A stretch of 44,898 bases of DNA from Bacteroidota bacterium (lineage in GTDB: Bacteria; Bacteroidota; Bacteroidia; Chitinophagales; Chitinophagaceae). The stretch is from positions 1 to 44,898 of the forward strand of contig JAFDXJ010000016.1 in assembly GCA_018268015.1 (NCBI GenBank). The letters run 5' to 3'. This document shows, in pieces, positions 26,201-36,702 of this stretch. The notes beneath the pieces were generated by a model. That model did not search any database and was not told where the DNA came from. It saw only the letters and a program-made list of their open reading frames with translations. A program made the translations under genes and the position numbers. Within the stretch, counting starts at the first letter, position 1, and each line of letters opens with the position of its first letter.

Positions 26201-27178
26201 ATGTATTTACAAAAAAGAGGAAGAATCAACAGGAAGAGCGAAGCAATCCGTTCCCTTGTGGCAGAAACCCATTTAATGCCACAGAATTTTATTGCGCCTT
26301 TATTTATTGAGGAGGGGAAAGATATAACTCATGAAATTCCTTCTATGCCTGGCTATTTCAGAAAATCGTTGGATCTGCAAATTCCGGATATACGGGCAAT
26401 GTATCAATTGGGGATTAAGAGTATTTTACTTTTTGTAAAATCAGATGATGCCTTAAAAGATAATACAGGTAAAGAATCCTGGAATGATAATGGCCTGATG
26501 CAAAAAAGCATTAAAGCCATTAAGGATGCCGTGCCGGAAATATTGATCATGACGGATGTTGCACTGGATCCCTATTCTTCTTATGGTCATGATGGCATTG
26601 TCAAAAATGGTGAAATTGTAAATGATGAAACCGTGGAAGCTTTGATAAAAATGAGCCTCAGCCATGCTAAAGCAGGAGCAGATTTTGTAGCGCCCAGCGA
26701 TATGATGGATGGCCGTATTGGTGCCATACGGAAAGCGCTGGAAGAAAACAGTTTTACCAATACAGGCATCATGAGTTATAGTGCAAAGTATGCTTCCTGT
26801 TTTTACGGCCCATTCCGCGATGCATTGGATAGCGCCCCGGGATTTGGTGATAAGAAAACATATCAAATGAATCCAGCCAATAGAATTGAAGCAGTACGGG
26901 AAGCCTTACTTGATGAAGAGGAAGGTGCAGATATGGTGATGGTAAAACCTGCTTTGTCTTACCTGGATATCATACGTGAAGTGAAAAATGCCGTACATAT
27001 TCCTGTCAGTGCATACCAGGTAAGTGGTGAATATGCCATGATCAAAGCCGCAGCCATACATGGATGGATGGATGAAGAAAAAGCAATGATGGAGAGTTTA
27101 TTATCAATAAAGAGAGCGGGCGCTAATATGATTGCTACTTATTTTGCCCAACCGGCCGCCCTTATTTTAAATAAATAA
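26201..27178 (+). CDS. hemB: Delta-aminolevulinic acid dehydratase (PBG synthase), magnesium-type
   Basis: Condenses two 5-aminolevulinates to porphobilinogen. The 325-residue TIM-barrel has the Schiff-base lysine K249 in MVMVKPALSYLD and the second lysine in YSAKYASCFYGPF. At the site where zinc enzymes have three Cys (DVxxC...GHCG), this protein has A121, D123 and D131 (DVALDPYSSYGHDG). This is the pattern of zinc-independent, Mg/K-dependent enzymes such as that of Pseudomonas. It stands after hemE, out of pathway order, and is followed by hemN after one base. Confidence 0.96.
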   Translation: MYLQKRGRINRKSEAIRSLVAETHLMPQNFIAPLFIEEGKDITHEIPSMPGYFRKSLDLQIPDIRAMYQLGIKSILLFVKSDDALKDNTGKESWNDNGLMQKSIKAIKDAVPEILIMTDVALDPYSSYGHDGIVKNGEIVNDETVEALIKMSLSHAKAGADFVAPSDMMDGRIGAIRKALEENSFTNTGIMSYSAKYASCFYGPFRDALDSAPGFGDKKTYQMNPANRIEAVREALLDEEEGADMVMVKPALSYLDIIREVKNAVHIPVSAYQVSGEYAMIKAAAIHGWMDEEKAMMESLLSIKRAGANMIATYFAQPAALILNK

Positions 27179-27179
27179 A

Positions 27180-28544
27180 ATGACTGAAAATCTTGTCAGA
27201 AAATACAATATCCCGGGACCCAGGTATACCAGTTATCCTACCGTTCCTTATTGGGATGAAAAACATTTCTCCATAGATCTGTGGCAGCAATCGGTGAAGC
27301 GAAGTTTTGATGAAAGCAACGATACAGAAGGAATAAGTATTTATATTCATTTACCTTTTTGTGAAAGTTTATGTACATTCTGTGCCTGCCATAAAAGAAT
27401 TACCAAACAACACCAGGTAGAATCTTCCTACATAGAAGCGGTTATCAAAGAATGGGAAATGTATCTCCTTTTATTTCAGAAAAAACCTAAAATAAAGGAA
27501 TTACATTTAGGTGGTGGTACACCGACTTTTTTTAGTCCCGAAAATTTAAATTTATTATTACAGCATATTTTTTCCAAATCCCTTATTGCAGAAAACCCCG
27601 AATTCAGCTTTGAAGGCCATCCGAACAATACCACTTACAAACATCTGGAAACCTTGTACAAACTGGGTTTCAGAAGAGTCAGTTTTGGTGTACAGGATTA
27701 TGACCTCAAAGTGCAAAAAACAATTAACAGATTACAGCCGTTTGAAAATGTAGCGCGTGTAACCCATTGGGCCCGGGAACTTGGTTATCGAAGTATCAGC
27801 CATGATCTGGTATTTGGTCTTCCCTTTCAAAACTGGGAAACCATGAAAGAAACCATGCACAAAACGAATTTGTTGCACCCCGACCGTATTGCTTTTTATT
27901 CCTATGCGCATGTACCCTGGATAAAGGGAGTAGGGCAACGTGGATTCGATGAAAATGATCTCCCATTGCCGGAAGTAAAAAGATCATTGTATGAAAATGG
28001 TAAATCTTTTTTAGAGGAAATCGGTTATGTAGAAATAGGTATGGATCATTTTTCATTGCCAACAGATGACTTGTTTATGTCATTAAAGCAAAAAAAATTA
28101 CATCGAAATTTTATGGGTTATTCATCGTCATCAACACAACTGATGATCGGCCTTGGCATGTCCGCCATCAGCGATAGCTGGTATGCTTTTTCGCAAAATG
28201 ACAAATCCGTTGAAAGCTATACGCAGCTTGTGGAAAATAATCAGCTTCCTGCAGTTCGGGGGCACTTATTAAATACGGAAGACCTGGTGATACGCAGGCA
28301 TATCCTCAATCTAATGTGCCAATTATACACATCCTGGGAAGATAAAAAAATGCAGTTACCAGAAATGACTGAGATTGTACAACGATTAAAAGAAATGGAA
28401 TCGGACGGGCTCATTCACCTGGAGAAAAACTGTATACAGGTAAGCGAAAAAGGAAGGCCCTTTGTAAGAAATATTGCCATGGCTTTCGATTTACGCATGA
28501 TCCGGCATCAGCCCGAGACAAGGGTCTTTTCAATGACTGTTTAA
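27180..28544 (+). CDS. hemN: Oxygen-independent coproporphyrinogen III oxidase
   Basis: Radical SAM enzyme that converts coproporphyrinogen III to protoporphyrinogen IX without oxygen. The 454 residues are true HemN size. The cluster motif is HLPFCESLCTFCAC (C61, C65, C68 for the 4Fe-4S, C70 the extra HemN Cys), preceded by the conserved YIH. HLGGGTPTF binds SAM, and the N-terminal signature GPRYTSYPT is HemN-specific. This separates it from the heme chaperone HemW, which lacks the fourth Cys and the N-terminal extension. No oxygen-dependent HemF is in the window. It begins one base after hemB. Confidence 0.95.
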   Translation: MTENLVRKYNIPGPRYTSYPTVPYWDEKHFSIDLWQQSVKRSFDESNDTEGISIYIHLPFCESLCTFCACHKRITKQHQVESSYIEAVIKEWEMYLLLFQKKPKIKELHLGGGTPTFFSPENLNLLLQHIFSKSLIAENPEFSFEGHPNNTTYKHLETLYKLGFRRVSFGVQDYDLKVQKTINRLQPFENVARVTHWARELGYRSISHDLVFGLPFQNWETMKETMHKTNLLHPDRIAFYSYAHVPWIKGVGQRGFDENDLPLPEVKRSLYENGKSFLEEIGYVEIGMDHFSLPTDDLFMSLKQKKLHRNFMGYSSSSTQLMIGLGMSAISDSWYAFSQNDKSVESYTQLVENNQLPAVRGHLLNTEDLVIRRHILNLMCQLYTSWEDKKMQLPEMTEIVQRLKEMESDGLIHLEKNCIQVSEKGRPFVRNIAMAFDLRMIRHQPETRVFSMTV

Positions 28545-28572
28545 ACATTTTACTTTCTAAATAACATGCAAC

Positions 28573-29868
<1,296 letters not shown>

Positions 29869-30036
29869 TCAATGACAATAAGTATTGTAACGTTTTTGGA
29901 GTAATTAGTGCCTGCTTCGTTTCTGCCGTTAGATAAATTTATTTTGGCGATAGAATGGATTGCTTGTATTTTTACCAACCCTTAAATACTTGTAAAACCG
30001 GCTATGCAAACCTCATGACAAACTAAAAGTTTATTT

Positions 30037-31170
30037 ATGTTTCAAGTTGCTTCGGGCGCATTTATAGCATATATCGTTACTTTTTTCACCATGCCGTTTA
30101 TTATTCGTATTGCCCGTGTGAACAGGATATACGATGTTCCCGATGCACGTAAAACACATGCAGATGCGATTTCTTCTTTAGGCGGTATCTCTATTTTCGT
30201 TGGGTTATCTCTGGCACTTCTACTTGTTTCGGATTTCAAAATTGATAATCAGGAATTTCAATACCATCTAGCAGCCTTTTTCATTATATTTATTATTGGT
30301 GTGATTGATGATATTTTTGTATTAAAAGCCTGGAAAAAAGTCCTGGGGCAAATGTTTGTGGCTGCCGTTATTTCTGCAAAAGCACACTTGCTCATCACGA
30401 ATTTTCATGGTTTTTTAGGCGTAAATGAACTCACACAAACCGCTTCTTATGTAATAACTTTTTTTGTAATCATGCTGGTCATCAATTCCTTTAACCTGAT
30501 TGATGGCGTAGATGGACTTGCCGGTTCATTGGGACTATTTTCCTGCTTAGGATTTGGTGTGTTCTTCCTGCTGAATAATTATATCTCTTATGCCATCCTG
30601 AGTTTATCTATGGCCGGTTCTTTACTTGCCTTTTTACAATTTAATTTTCCTCCGGCAAAAATTTTCATGGGAGATTCCGGTTCTATGTTGTTGGGTTTGG
30701 TTAATGCCATTCTGGTCATTAAATTTTCAGAGACAGCATCATTTACTCCTGTCTATGCCGTAAAAGCAGCACCGGCCATAGGTTTCGGCCTGCTACTCAT
30801 TCCATTACTGGATGTATTAAGAGTATTTATCATTCGTCTTTCCAAGGGTAAGTCACCCTTTGCGCCGGATAGGAACCATGTACATCATTTACTATTAAAT
30901 AAAGGTTTTTCGAGTAAACAAGTCACACTCATCCTTATTTTTTCAAGTATGGTATTTGCTGCTGTCCCCATTCTTTTAAACCAGGTTCTTGATATTAATT
31001 TCATCGTGCTTATTCTTATTGGTATGTTTTTCTCAGGGGTATTATTCATAACCTATTTTTTACCTATTCAGAAAGCATTACGAGCTATTCATACCGCGCC
31101 TGATGCGAATGTGAAAGTTTTAAATATGTACAGCGCCAATAAAGAGAATACCGCTTCAAATGATGAATAA
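30037..31170 (+). CDS. WecA/MraY-type polyprenyl-phosphate sugar-1-phosphate transferase
   Basis: A 377-residue integral membrane enzyme with about ten or eleven hydrophobic segments. It transfers a sugar-1-phosphate from a UDP-sugar to undecaprenyl phosphate, the first step of many surface glycans. Motifs: DARKTHADAISSLGG, the catalytic NLIDGVDGLAG, KIFMGDSGSMLLG, and APDRNHVHHLLLNKG (the HIHH-like loop of WecA). The length and loop favour WecA/TagO over MraY, and no other peptidoglycan gene is adjacent. No glycan-biosynthesis cluster surrounds it. The 166 bp upstream hold A/T-rich sequence with imperfect -7 boxes. Confidence 0.87.
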   Translation: MFQVASGAFIAYIVTFFTMPFIIRIARVNRIYDVPDARKTHADAISSLGGISIFVGLSLALLLVSDFKIDNQEFQYHLAAFFIIFIIGVIDDIFVLKAWKKVLGQMFVAAVISAKAHLLITNFHGFLGVNELTQTASYVITFFVIMLVINSFNLIDGVDGLAGSLGLFSCLGFGVFFLLNNYISYAILSLSMAGSLLAFLQFNFPPAKIFMGDSGSMLLGLVNAILVIKFSETASFTPVYAVKAAPAIGFGLLLIPLLDVLRVFIIRLSKGKSPFAPDRNHVHHLLLNKGFSSKQVTLILIFSSMVFAAVPILLNQVLDINFIVLILIGMFFSGVLFITYFLPIQKALRAIHTAPDANVKVLNMYSANKENTASNDE

Positions 31171-31237
31171 TCCTAAATCTTCCCGTATATTTTTCCATTG
31201 TCCTATCTTTTCTTAAATTTACGGCCAATTATTTTCT

Positions 31238-31801
31238 ATGACAGAAGAAGTTGAAATGATTTTAGATGATACGGGTGTTCAAATGGACAAAGCGATTTCG
31301 CATTTCGAATCAGAATTAGTAAAAATACGTGCCGGGAAAGCATCACCCACCATGTTGGAAGGTATTCATGTGGATTATTATGGCGCTCCTACACCGATTG
31401 CACAGGTTGCAAATATCAATATTCTTGATGTCAGAACAATTAGTATTCAACCCTGGGAAAAAAATATGCTGCAGCCCATTGAAAAAGCAATCATGCAGGC
31501 TAATATTGGTATTACACCTCAAAATGATGGCGTGCAATTACGCTTATTCCTGCCTCCCTTAACGGAAGAAAGACGCCGGGAATTATTTAAAAAAGCCAGC
31601 AATGAAGGTGAACATTGTAAAATTGCCATCCGAAATATCCGACGCGATTCTATAGAAGAAATCAAACACCTCCAAAAAGATGGCCTGAGTATGGATTTGG
31701 CAAAGGAAGCTGAAAACAATATCCAGGAAGTAACCAACAAATATATTGCTACTGTTGATAAATTACTTGCTGCAAAGGAAAAGGAGATGATGTCTGTTTA
31801 A
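31238..31801 (+). CDS. frr: Ribosome recycling factor
   Basis: Splits post-termination ribosomes together with EF-G. The 187 residues and the whole RRF pattern are present: LVKIRAGKASPTMLEGIHVDYYG near the start, the central beta-rich domain, and LPPLTEERRRELFKKA with IRNIRRDSIEEIK at the C-terminal helix. The usual partner pyrH is not upstream; here the neighbour is a membrane transferase 67 bp away. The following 128 bp up to the convergent patatin gene show no gene or strong terminator. Confidence 0.95.
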   Translation: MTEEVEMILDDTGVQMDKAISHFESELVKIRAGKASPTMLEGIHVDYYGAPTPIAQVANINILDVRTISIQPWEKNMLQPIEKAIMQANIGITPQNDGVQLRLFLPPLTEERRRELFKKASNEGEHCKIAIRNIRRDSIEEIKHLQKDGLSMDLAKEAENNIQEVTNKYIATVDKLLAAKEKEMMSV

Positions 31802-31929
31802 AAACATTTTTTCTCCTGATATATATCTACATGTTTAAAGCCAGAGCTCCAAAATAAAAGGTGGATTCAAAAGCCGCTTCAATGCTGCATGAATCGCTAC
31901 TTCCATAAATCAAGAAATTATTGTCCCGG

Positions 31930-34170
31930 TTAAGGCACTCTTGTATTCGTCAATAAACGTTGAATTTCTTCAAAACTCTTAGCATTGATTTCATTATTTA
32001 ATGCATTGTCAATATCCAGTTTTTCTGAGGTAGTTAAATGAAAACTCAAAGATGCTGAACGTTCTTTATTCGAGGGAATATATTGAAAAAGTATTTTGCT
32101 AAAGGAAAGTCCAAATGAGGAAGAAAAATAATTCAATTCATCTGACTGATGATAATCCTGCAAGCGAAACCAATTATTTTGTAATACTTCCAAAGGCTTT
32201 GTAATAAATCCAAAAATGCTACCGGGGTCATAAGGTCCATCCCAATCACCTGTTTTGGTATCACGGATTTGTATGAGTACTACCCGGCTGGTATTGGTAT
32301 GCAGCCAGTCTTTAAATGTATTCATAAACCGCATCGAAATCTCCTGCCCGAAATTATCGCGCAGGCCACCATCCATCACATCCACAGCGGGTTTGGTGGG
32401 CAGCCATACATTGGGTAATACATAAGGGAATGTGGCATTCATGCGAATCGCCGTGAGCATTCTTAGGTTGAGGGGGTTTTGATTTTTAAAAAAAGATACA
32501 TAATCTATCGCATCAATATCCGTAGAAATAAAGCCGGAACTATCCGAAGATGCCTGCATTAAAAAACGGGCAGGATGTGTGCCAATAAACATCTCCCGAG
32601 CATCTCCGGTAATTATGGTATTAAAAAATAAGATGGGGGCTTTACCTGTATATTCATCCTGCATAAAATCACCTAACTTTTTATTTAGTATACCTCGTGT
32701 ATTGAAATTTAATTTTTCTTCAAAAGAATAACCCCGATCCCGGATATAATCATAACCATTGATATTTACTTTCTTCACTGGCCCTACCAGGTCACGCGAA
32801 ACGAAAGAAGAAAAGACAGGATTCAGCAAATCTTTGGAGATGGTGGTCGCATATTTTTTATCATATAAATCTATGGAACTGTCTTTCTGTTGTGCCAAAT
32901 ACAATGATCGAAAATAGGTGGCCCCGATCATACCCCCCGAAGCACCCGTAATGAGAATGGTTTGCTTCATTAAATTTCCCTGAGTAAGGCTATCCAGTTT
33001 TTGCAATACTTCCATGGTAAAAGTAGCGCTGCGTGTGCCGCCACCACTAACATTAATGATAAATATAACCGGTGAATCGGATGCCTGTCTTCGTTTCCAG
33101 TTATTCAGCATCGTGATGTAGATATTCTTATCTGCCTCTAAATTTGCCTGGGATACCATACTATCCATATTTTCCAAAGAATAAGCGGGTGCTTCTTTTT
33201 TATGAGTATAATCCAGACCATACGCTTTACTGCGAGGATCAATAATATGGCTTTGGTATAAAGAGTTGAGCAAAAAATAAACCAGAAAAAGTAAGGGAAG
33301 GCTCCAATTTCCAAGGAATAATGAAACGGCGCCCGCCAGGGCAATTAATATGGAAAAAAATGCTGTAATGCTTGCTGCTGCAGGCAACTGAAAAATAGTC
33401 GTGTCCGTAAAATAGCCCATGATAAGCAGAAATATAAATGCCGTAAGGATTGCTAACACGGCAGAAAAATGATGCCTTTTAAAAATGGAATCTAAAAACC
33501 CCTGGCTATAATGCTGTACATCTCTTGGTTTTCGTAAACCTAAACGGGTCGTCAAAAACCAGTCCACCCGTATTCCATGATTGGATGTTTCCTGATTCTT
33601 TTTTCTTCTAATAGCCCGTTCATAATTTTTATGAGCCGTAGTGATGACCGTTCCCATTCTTCGGGAAATGGATTTATCAGCTCCAAAAAAATATAAAAGA
33701 GCAATTAATATAGCAACTATAATACCGCCAATAAAACCAAGGCAAAGCACCAGAATCCCTCCCGGACTAACCAGTTCCTGTGTGGAATTATAATCAATGG
33801 CATAAAAGAAATAAAAAATAAGAAAGGCCAAAGGGATCACAGAATTATTAATACAAAATTTCAGGAATGGCTGTTCTGTGGTTGCCAGGAATTGAATATG
33901 CTTTGTGTGCAAAATAAACGTAGTAATATTCCAACTCATAAAAAAAACGCCAACAGAAAATCCTACCAGTCCGGTACTGAATGCATTCACATTGCCCAAA
34001 TATTCCGGAGATAAAAAAAGGGTGTGTGCACCGTAAGTATGCAAAAAATTTCCACTAATGGTGGCAAATAAAATATACCAGAAAACAAGCAAAACCTGGT
34101 ATCTCCGAAAATGCAATAAGAATAATTGCACAGGAAGAGAATAATAAAATCCGGCCAGGTATTTTTTCAT
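31930..34170 (-). CDS. Membrane-anchored patatin-like phospholipase
   Basis: A 746-residue protein. The first ~330 residues hold several hydrophobic membrane segments. The C-terminal half is a patatin domain: INVSGGGTRSA (oxyanion loop), ITGASGGMIGA with the nucleophile S411 in GxSxG, and VMDGGLRDNFG with the catalytic D600. All catalytic parts are intact, so it is probably an active lipid acyl hydrolase at a membrane. It follows ctaA by 30 bp on the same strand and probably shares its transcript. Substrate and purpose are unknown; unlike secreted PlpD-type patatins it has no surface-export barrel. Confidence 0.86.
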   Translation of the reverse strand: MKKYLAGFYYSLPVQLFLLHFRRYQVLLVFWYILFATISGNFLHTYGAHTLFLSPEYLGNVNAFSTGLVGFSVGVFFMSWNITTFILHTKHIQFLATTEQPFLKFCINNSVIPLAFLIFYFFYAIDYNSTQELVSPGGILVLCLGFIGGIIVAILIALLYFFGADKSISRRMGTVITTAHKNYERAIRRKKNQETSNHGIRVDWFLTTRLGLRKPRDVQHYSQGFLDSIFKRHHFSAVLAILTAFIFLLIMGYFTDTTIFQLPAAASITAFFSILIALAGAVSLFLGNWSLPLLFLVYFLLNSLYQSHIIDPRSKAYGLDYTHKKEAPAYSLENMDSMVSQANLEADKNIYITMLNNWKRRQASDSPVIFIINVSGGGTRSATFTMEVLQKLDSLTQGNLMKQTILITGASGGMIGATYFRSLYLAQQKDSSIDLYDKKYATTISKDLLNPVFSSFVSRDLVGPVKKVNINGYDYIRDRGYSFEEKLNFNTRGILNKKLGDFMQDEYTGKAPILFFNTIITGDAREMFIGTHPARFLMQASSDSSGFISTDIDAIDYVSFFKNQNPLNLRMLTAIRMNATFPYVLPNVWLPTKPAVDVMDGGLRDNFGQEISMRFMNTFKDWLHTNTSRVVLIQIRDTKTGDWDGPYDPGSIFGFITKPLEVLQNNWFRLQDYHQSDELNYFSSSFGLSFSKILFQYIPSNKERSASLSFHLTTSEKLDIDNALNNEINAKSFEEIQRLLTNTRVP

Positions 34171-34200
34171 ATCAACTAAAAAAGAAAAGATAGGACAAAA

Positions 34201-35265
34201 TCATGAATATTTTTCTTTACCCCTCAATAAAAAAATATTGGAAGCCATACATAAAAACAAAAGCATTCCCGTCAATTGATGGCATTCGGCCATCCATTCA
34301 TAAAAACCAAATTTTCCCGGCGCTATGTTATTTCCATTGATAACGGTAAGAATACCCAGGCATACCTGTAATGACACACACACCAAAAGAGACACCCTCA
34401 TTACAGAAAACCATTTCCCTGCTTCCCATTTCCGGGCATTCCACCACCAAAGAAGAATAAGTATAAAAATGGTATAAGCGAGACTGCGATGAACAAATTG
34501 AATGGCAATTGGATCATGCAAAATCCGCTGAAAAAAACCGCTTCCCAAAAATCCTTGTGGTACAAAATAACCATTGATGGAAGGCCAGGTAGGCGCAGCC
34601 GTTGCTGCATGGATACCCGCCATAAAACTCCCATACACCAGTTGCACTACAATGAGCGACATTATCAGCCAACTGAATGGTAGCCATTTCTTTTTATGAA
34701 TGAATTCCTGCCGGGGGATGAGTATAACCCATGCAAAAATGAGCGTATAAACAATCAATACCATAGCCGCCATAAAGTGAATAGCCAGTTTAAAATGACT
34801 TACATACAAATCATCATCATTCAGGCCGCTTTCAACCATCAGCCATCCGATAAACCCTTGTAAGCCACCGAGTATAAATAAAATGATCATGGGCCAGACC
34901 ATCCATTTCGCAAAATATTTTTTATATAAAAAGAAAAGAAATGGGATAAGAAAAACCAAACCCATCAATCGGGCCCATAAGCGGTGAAACCATTCCCAGT
35001 AAAAAATAAATTTAAAATCACTCAAATTAAAATGATTGTTTAAATATTTAAATTGGGCAATCTGCTGGTATTTATCAAAAGCCTGCTGCCATTGCACTTC
35101 ATTCAATGGTGGGATGAAACCCATGATCGGGTCCCATTCCGTAATGGAAAGCCCCGATCCGGTAAGCCTGGTAAGCCCTCCGAGTAATACCTGTATCACC
35201 AGCATGGCCACGCCGGTTAATAACCAATAGGCAATTATTTTATTTTTCCTGCTTATCAGATCCAT
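34201..35265 (-). CDS. ctaA: Heme A synthase, COX15/CtaA family
   Basis: Oxidises heme O to heme A for aa3/ba3-type terminal oxidases. The 354-residue membrane protein has about eight helices. Conserved histidines for the two hemes sit in YWEWFHRLWARLMG, VSHFKLAIHF, FVHRSLAYTI and ECHQLTGML. LGGLTRLTGSGLSITEWDP near the N-terminus is the family signature. The strand's first gene here, it is followed by the patatin. The partner ctaB and the oxidase genes that often sit beside it are absent. A promoter and an unusually strong Shine-Dalgarno precede it. It shows the organism makes heme A and so respires oxygen. Confidence 0.94.
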   Translation of the reverse strand: MDLISRKNKIIAYWLLTGVAMLVIQVLLGGLTRLTGSGLSITEWDPIMGFIPPLNEVQWQQAFDKYQQIAQFKYLNNHFNLSDFKFIFYWEWFHRLWARLMGLVFLIPFLFFLYKKYFAKWMVWPMIILFILGGLQGFIGWLMVESGLNDDDLYVSHFKLAIHFMAAMVLIVYTLIFAWVILIPRQEFIHKKKWLPFSWLIMSLIVVQLVYGSFMAGIHAATAAPTWPSINGYFVPQGFLGSGFFQRILHDPIAIQFVHRSLAYTIFILILLWWWNARKWEAGKWFSVMRVSLLVCVSLQVCLGILTVINGNNIAPGKFGFYEWMAECHQLTGMLLFLCMASNIFLLRGKEKYS

Positions 35266-35268
35266 AAT

Positions 35269-35290
35269 CCTCCTTTTTTGCGCAAAGGTA
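35269..35290 (-). promoter_or_regulatory. ctaA -7 box and strong Shine-Dalgarno
   Basis: On the minus strand TACCTTTG (35283-35290) matches TAnnTTTG exactly. AGGAGG (35269-35274) lies 3 bases before the ATG at 35265. The leader would be only about 12-14 bases. A full Shine-Dalgarno is uncommon in Bacteroidota and decides this start. Confidence 0.6.
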
Positions 35291-35354
35291 TTTGCATATT
35301 AATTTTAAATTTTCTTTAGGGTCTTTTATTTTTAAACCGAGCAAAAAAGAATGG

Positions 35355-35954
35355 ATGTTAAAAAAATATTTTTCCGATAAATTCTTAGAAGCGGGATGCG
35401 ATGAAGCCGGCCGGGGATGCTATGCCGGGCCGGTTTTTGCTGCGGCTGTGATACTACCCAATCAATTTTTTCACCCCTTGTTAAACGATAGCAAACAAGT
35501 CTCCGCAAAACACCGCAATGTGTTGCGCCCATTCATTGAATCCCATGCAGTAGGCTTTGCGGTAGCATCTGTGCAACCGGCAGAAATAGATGAAATCAAT
35601 ATATTAGAAGCATCCATAAAGGCCATGCATCTTGCACTCGATGCATTGCCTATACAACCCAACCTTTTATTAATTGATGGGAACAGGTTTCGTCCTTTCC
35701 GGGAAATACCGCATCATTGCATCATCCGCGGCGACAGTCTTTATGCCAGTATAGCAGCAGCAAGCATTTTGGCAAAAACATACCGGGATGAATATATGAT
35801 CCAATTACATGAAGAATTTCCGCAATACAACTGGAAAAAAAATAAAGGCTATGGCACTCAGGAACATCGTAACAGTATTGAATTATTCGGTCTTTGCAAA
35901 CATCATCGGTCGAGCTTCAATATTTCACCCAAAAAATTACCGGATCTAAAATAA
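35355..35954 (+). CDS. rnhB: Ribonuclease HII
   Basis: Cuts RNA in RNA-DNA hybrids and removes single ribonucleotides from DNA. The 199-residue form starts at ATG 35355 ([21 protein letters not shown]). Catalytic acids are in the [13 protein letters not shown] motif, in the family's [10 protein letters not shown] context, and in LLIDGNR. The C-terminal [11 protein letters not shown] is also typical. An in-frame ATG at 35292 would add 21 residues, but the enzyme family starts near the later Met. It converges on tsaC with 11 bp between. Confidence 0.94.
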   Translation: MLKKYFSDKFLEAGCDEAGRGCYAGPVFAAAVILPNQFFHPLLNDSKQVSAKHRNVLRPFIESHAVGFAVASVQPAEIDEINILEASIKAMHLALDALPIQPNLLLIDGNRFRPFREIPHHCIIRGDSLYASIAAASILAKTYRDEYMIQLHEEFPQYNWKKNKGYGTQEHRNSIELFGLCKHHRSSFNISPKKLPDLK

Positions 35955-35965
35955 CCGGCACTATT

Positions 35966-36577
35966 TCAATATTCTTCCCATTTCCCAGCACCCATTCTCA
36001 CTACTTCATACGGTTCCCTGGTGCAGTCAATGACTGTGGATGGTATGATACCTCCAATACCACCATTGACCACAATATCTACTTCATTTTTAAAAATTTC
36101 ATAAATGATTTCCGGGTCCGTATAGTCTTCAACTTCTTCCCCGGGTAATGAAGTAGAGAGTAAAGGGTTTCCTACAGCTTTGATCAATGCAAGGGTTATA
36201 GGGTTTGCCGGTATGCGCAGACCAATGGTATCTCTTTTACTTTTTAAAATTTTAGGCACTTCCTTACTTGCCGGCAAAATAAAAGTGTAAGGCCCGGGTA
36301 GATGGCTTTTTAAGATTCTGTACAAAGGTGTGGAAATGCTTTTTGTATACTTACTCAAATCACTCAGGCTACTGCATACAAAACTCCCCATAGATTTAGT
36401 GGCCTGAAAATTCTTTATTCGATTGATTTTTTCAACTGCTTTGTGATGAAAAATATCACAACCAAGTCCATAAATCGTATCCGTTGGGTAAATAATGGTC
36501 CCTCCTTCAGACAAACACTCTAAAATAATAGCCAGGCTTCTTGGGTTTGGATTTTCAGGATGTAAGGAAATCAACAT
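35966..36577 (-). CDS. tsaC: Threonylcarbamoyl-AMP synthase (Sua5/YciO/YrdC family)
   Basis: Probably makes threonylcarbamoyl-AMP from Thr, bicarbonate and ATP, the donor for the t6A37 tRNA modification. The 203-residue YrdC-domain protein shows IIYPTDTIYGLGCD, SHLPGPYTFILPA and IGLRIPANPITLALI. The usual KxR...SxN binding pattern is only partly conserved (KNFQATKSMGSFVCS), as in the YciO subgroup, so a paralogue of the true synthase is possible. It diverges from the cupin gene; the 125-bp gap has no exact -7 box. Confidence 0.83.
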   Translation of the reverse strand: MLISLHPENPNPRSLAIILECLSEGGTIIYPTDTIYGLGCDIFHHKAVEKINRIKNFQATKSMGSFVCSSLSDLSKYTKSISTPLYRILKSHLPGPYTFILPASKEVPKILKSKRDTIGLRIPANPITLALIKAVGNPLLSTSLPGEEVEDYTDPEIIYEIFKNEVDIVVNGGIGGIIPSTVIDCTREPYEVVRMGAGKWEEY

Positions 36578-36702
36578 TTTTTGAATAATTTTGCAACACC
36601 AGGATTTGAAAATCAGGGATGGAATAAAAATAATTTTATCTCTTTACATATTCAAAAAAATAAAAGATTCGTTTAAAATTTTTCCCGCTAAATTGAAATG
36701 CT

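Noticed and set aside
29869..30036. Possible tRNA or riboswitch between hemL and the next gene
   Set aside because: No cloverleaf, T-loop motif or known riboswitch core could be found by eye.
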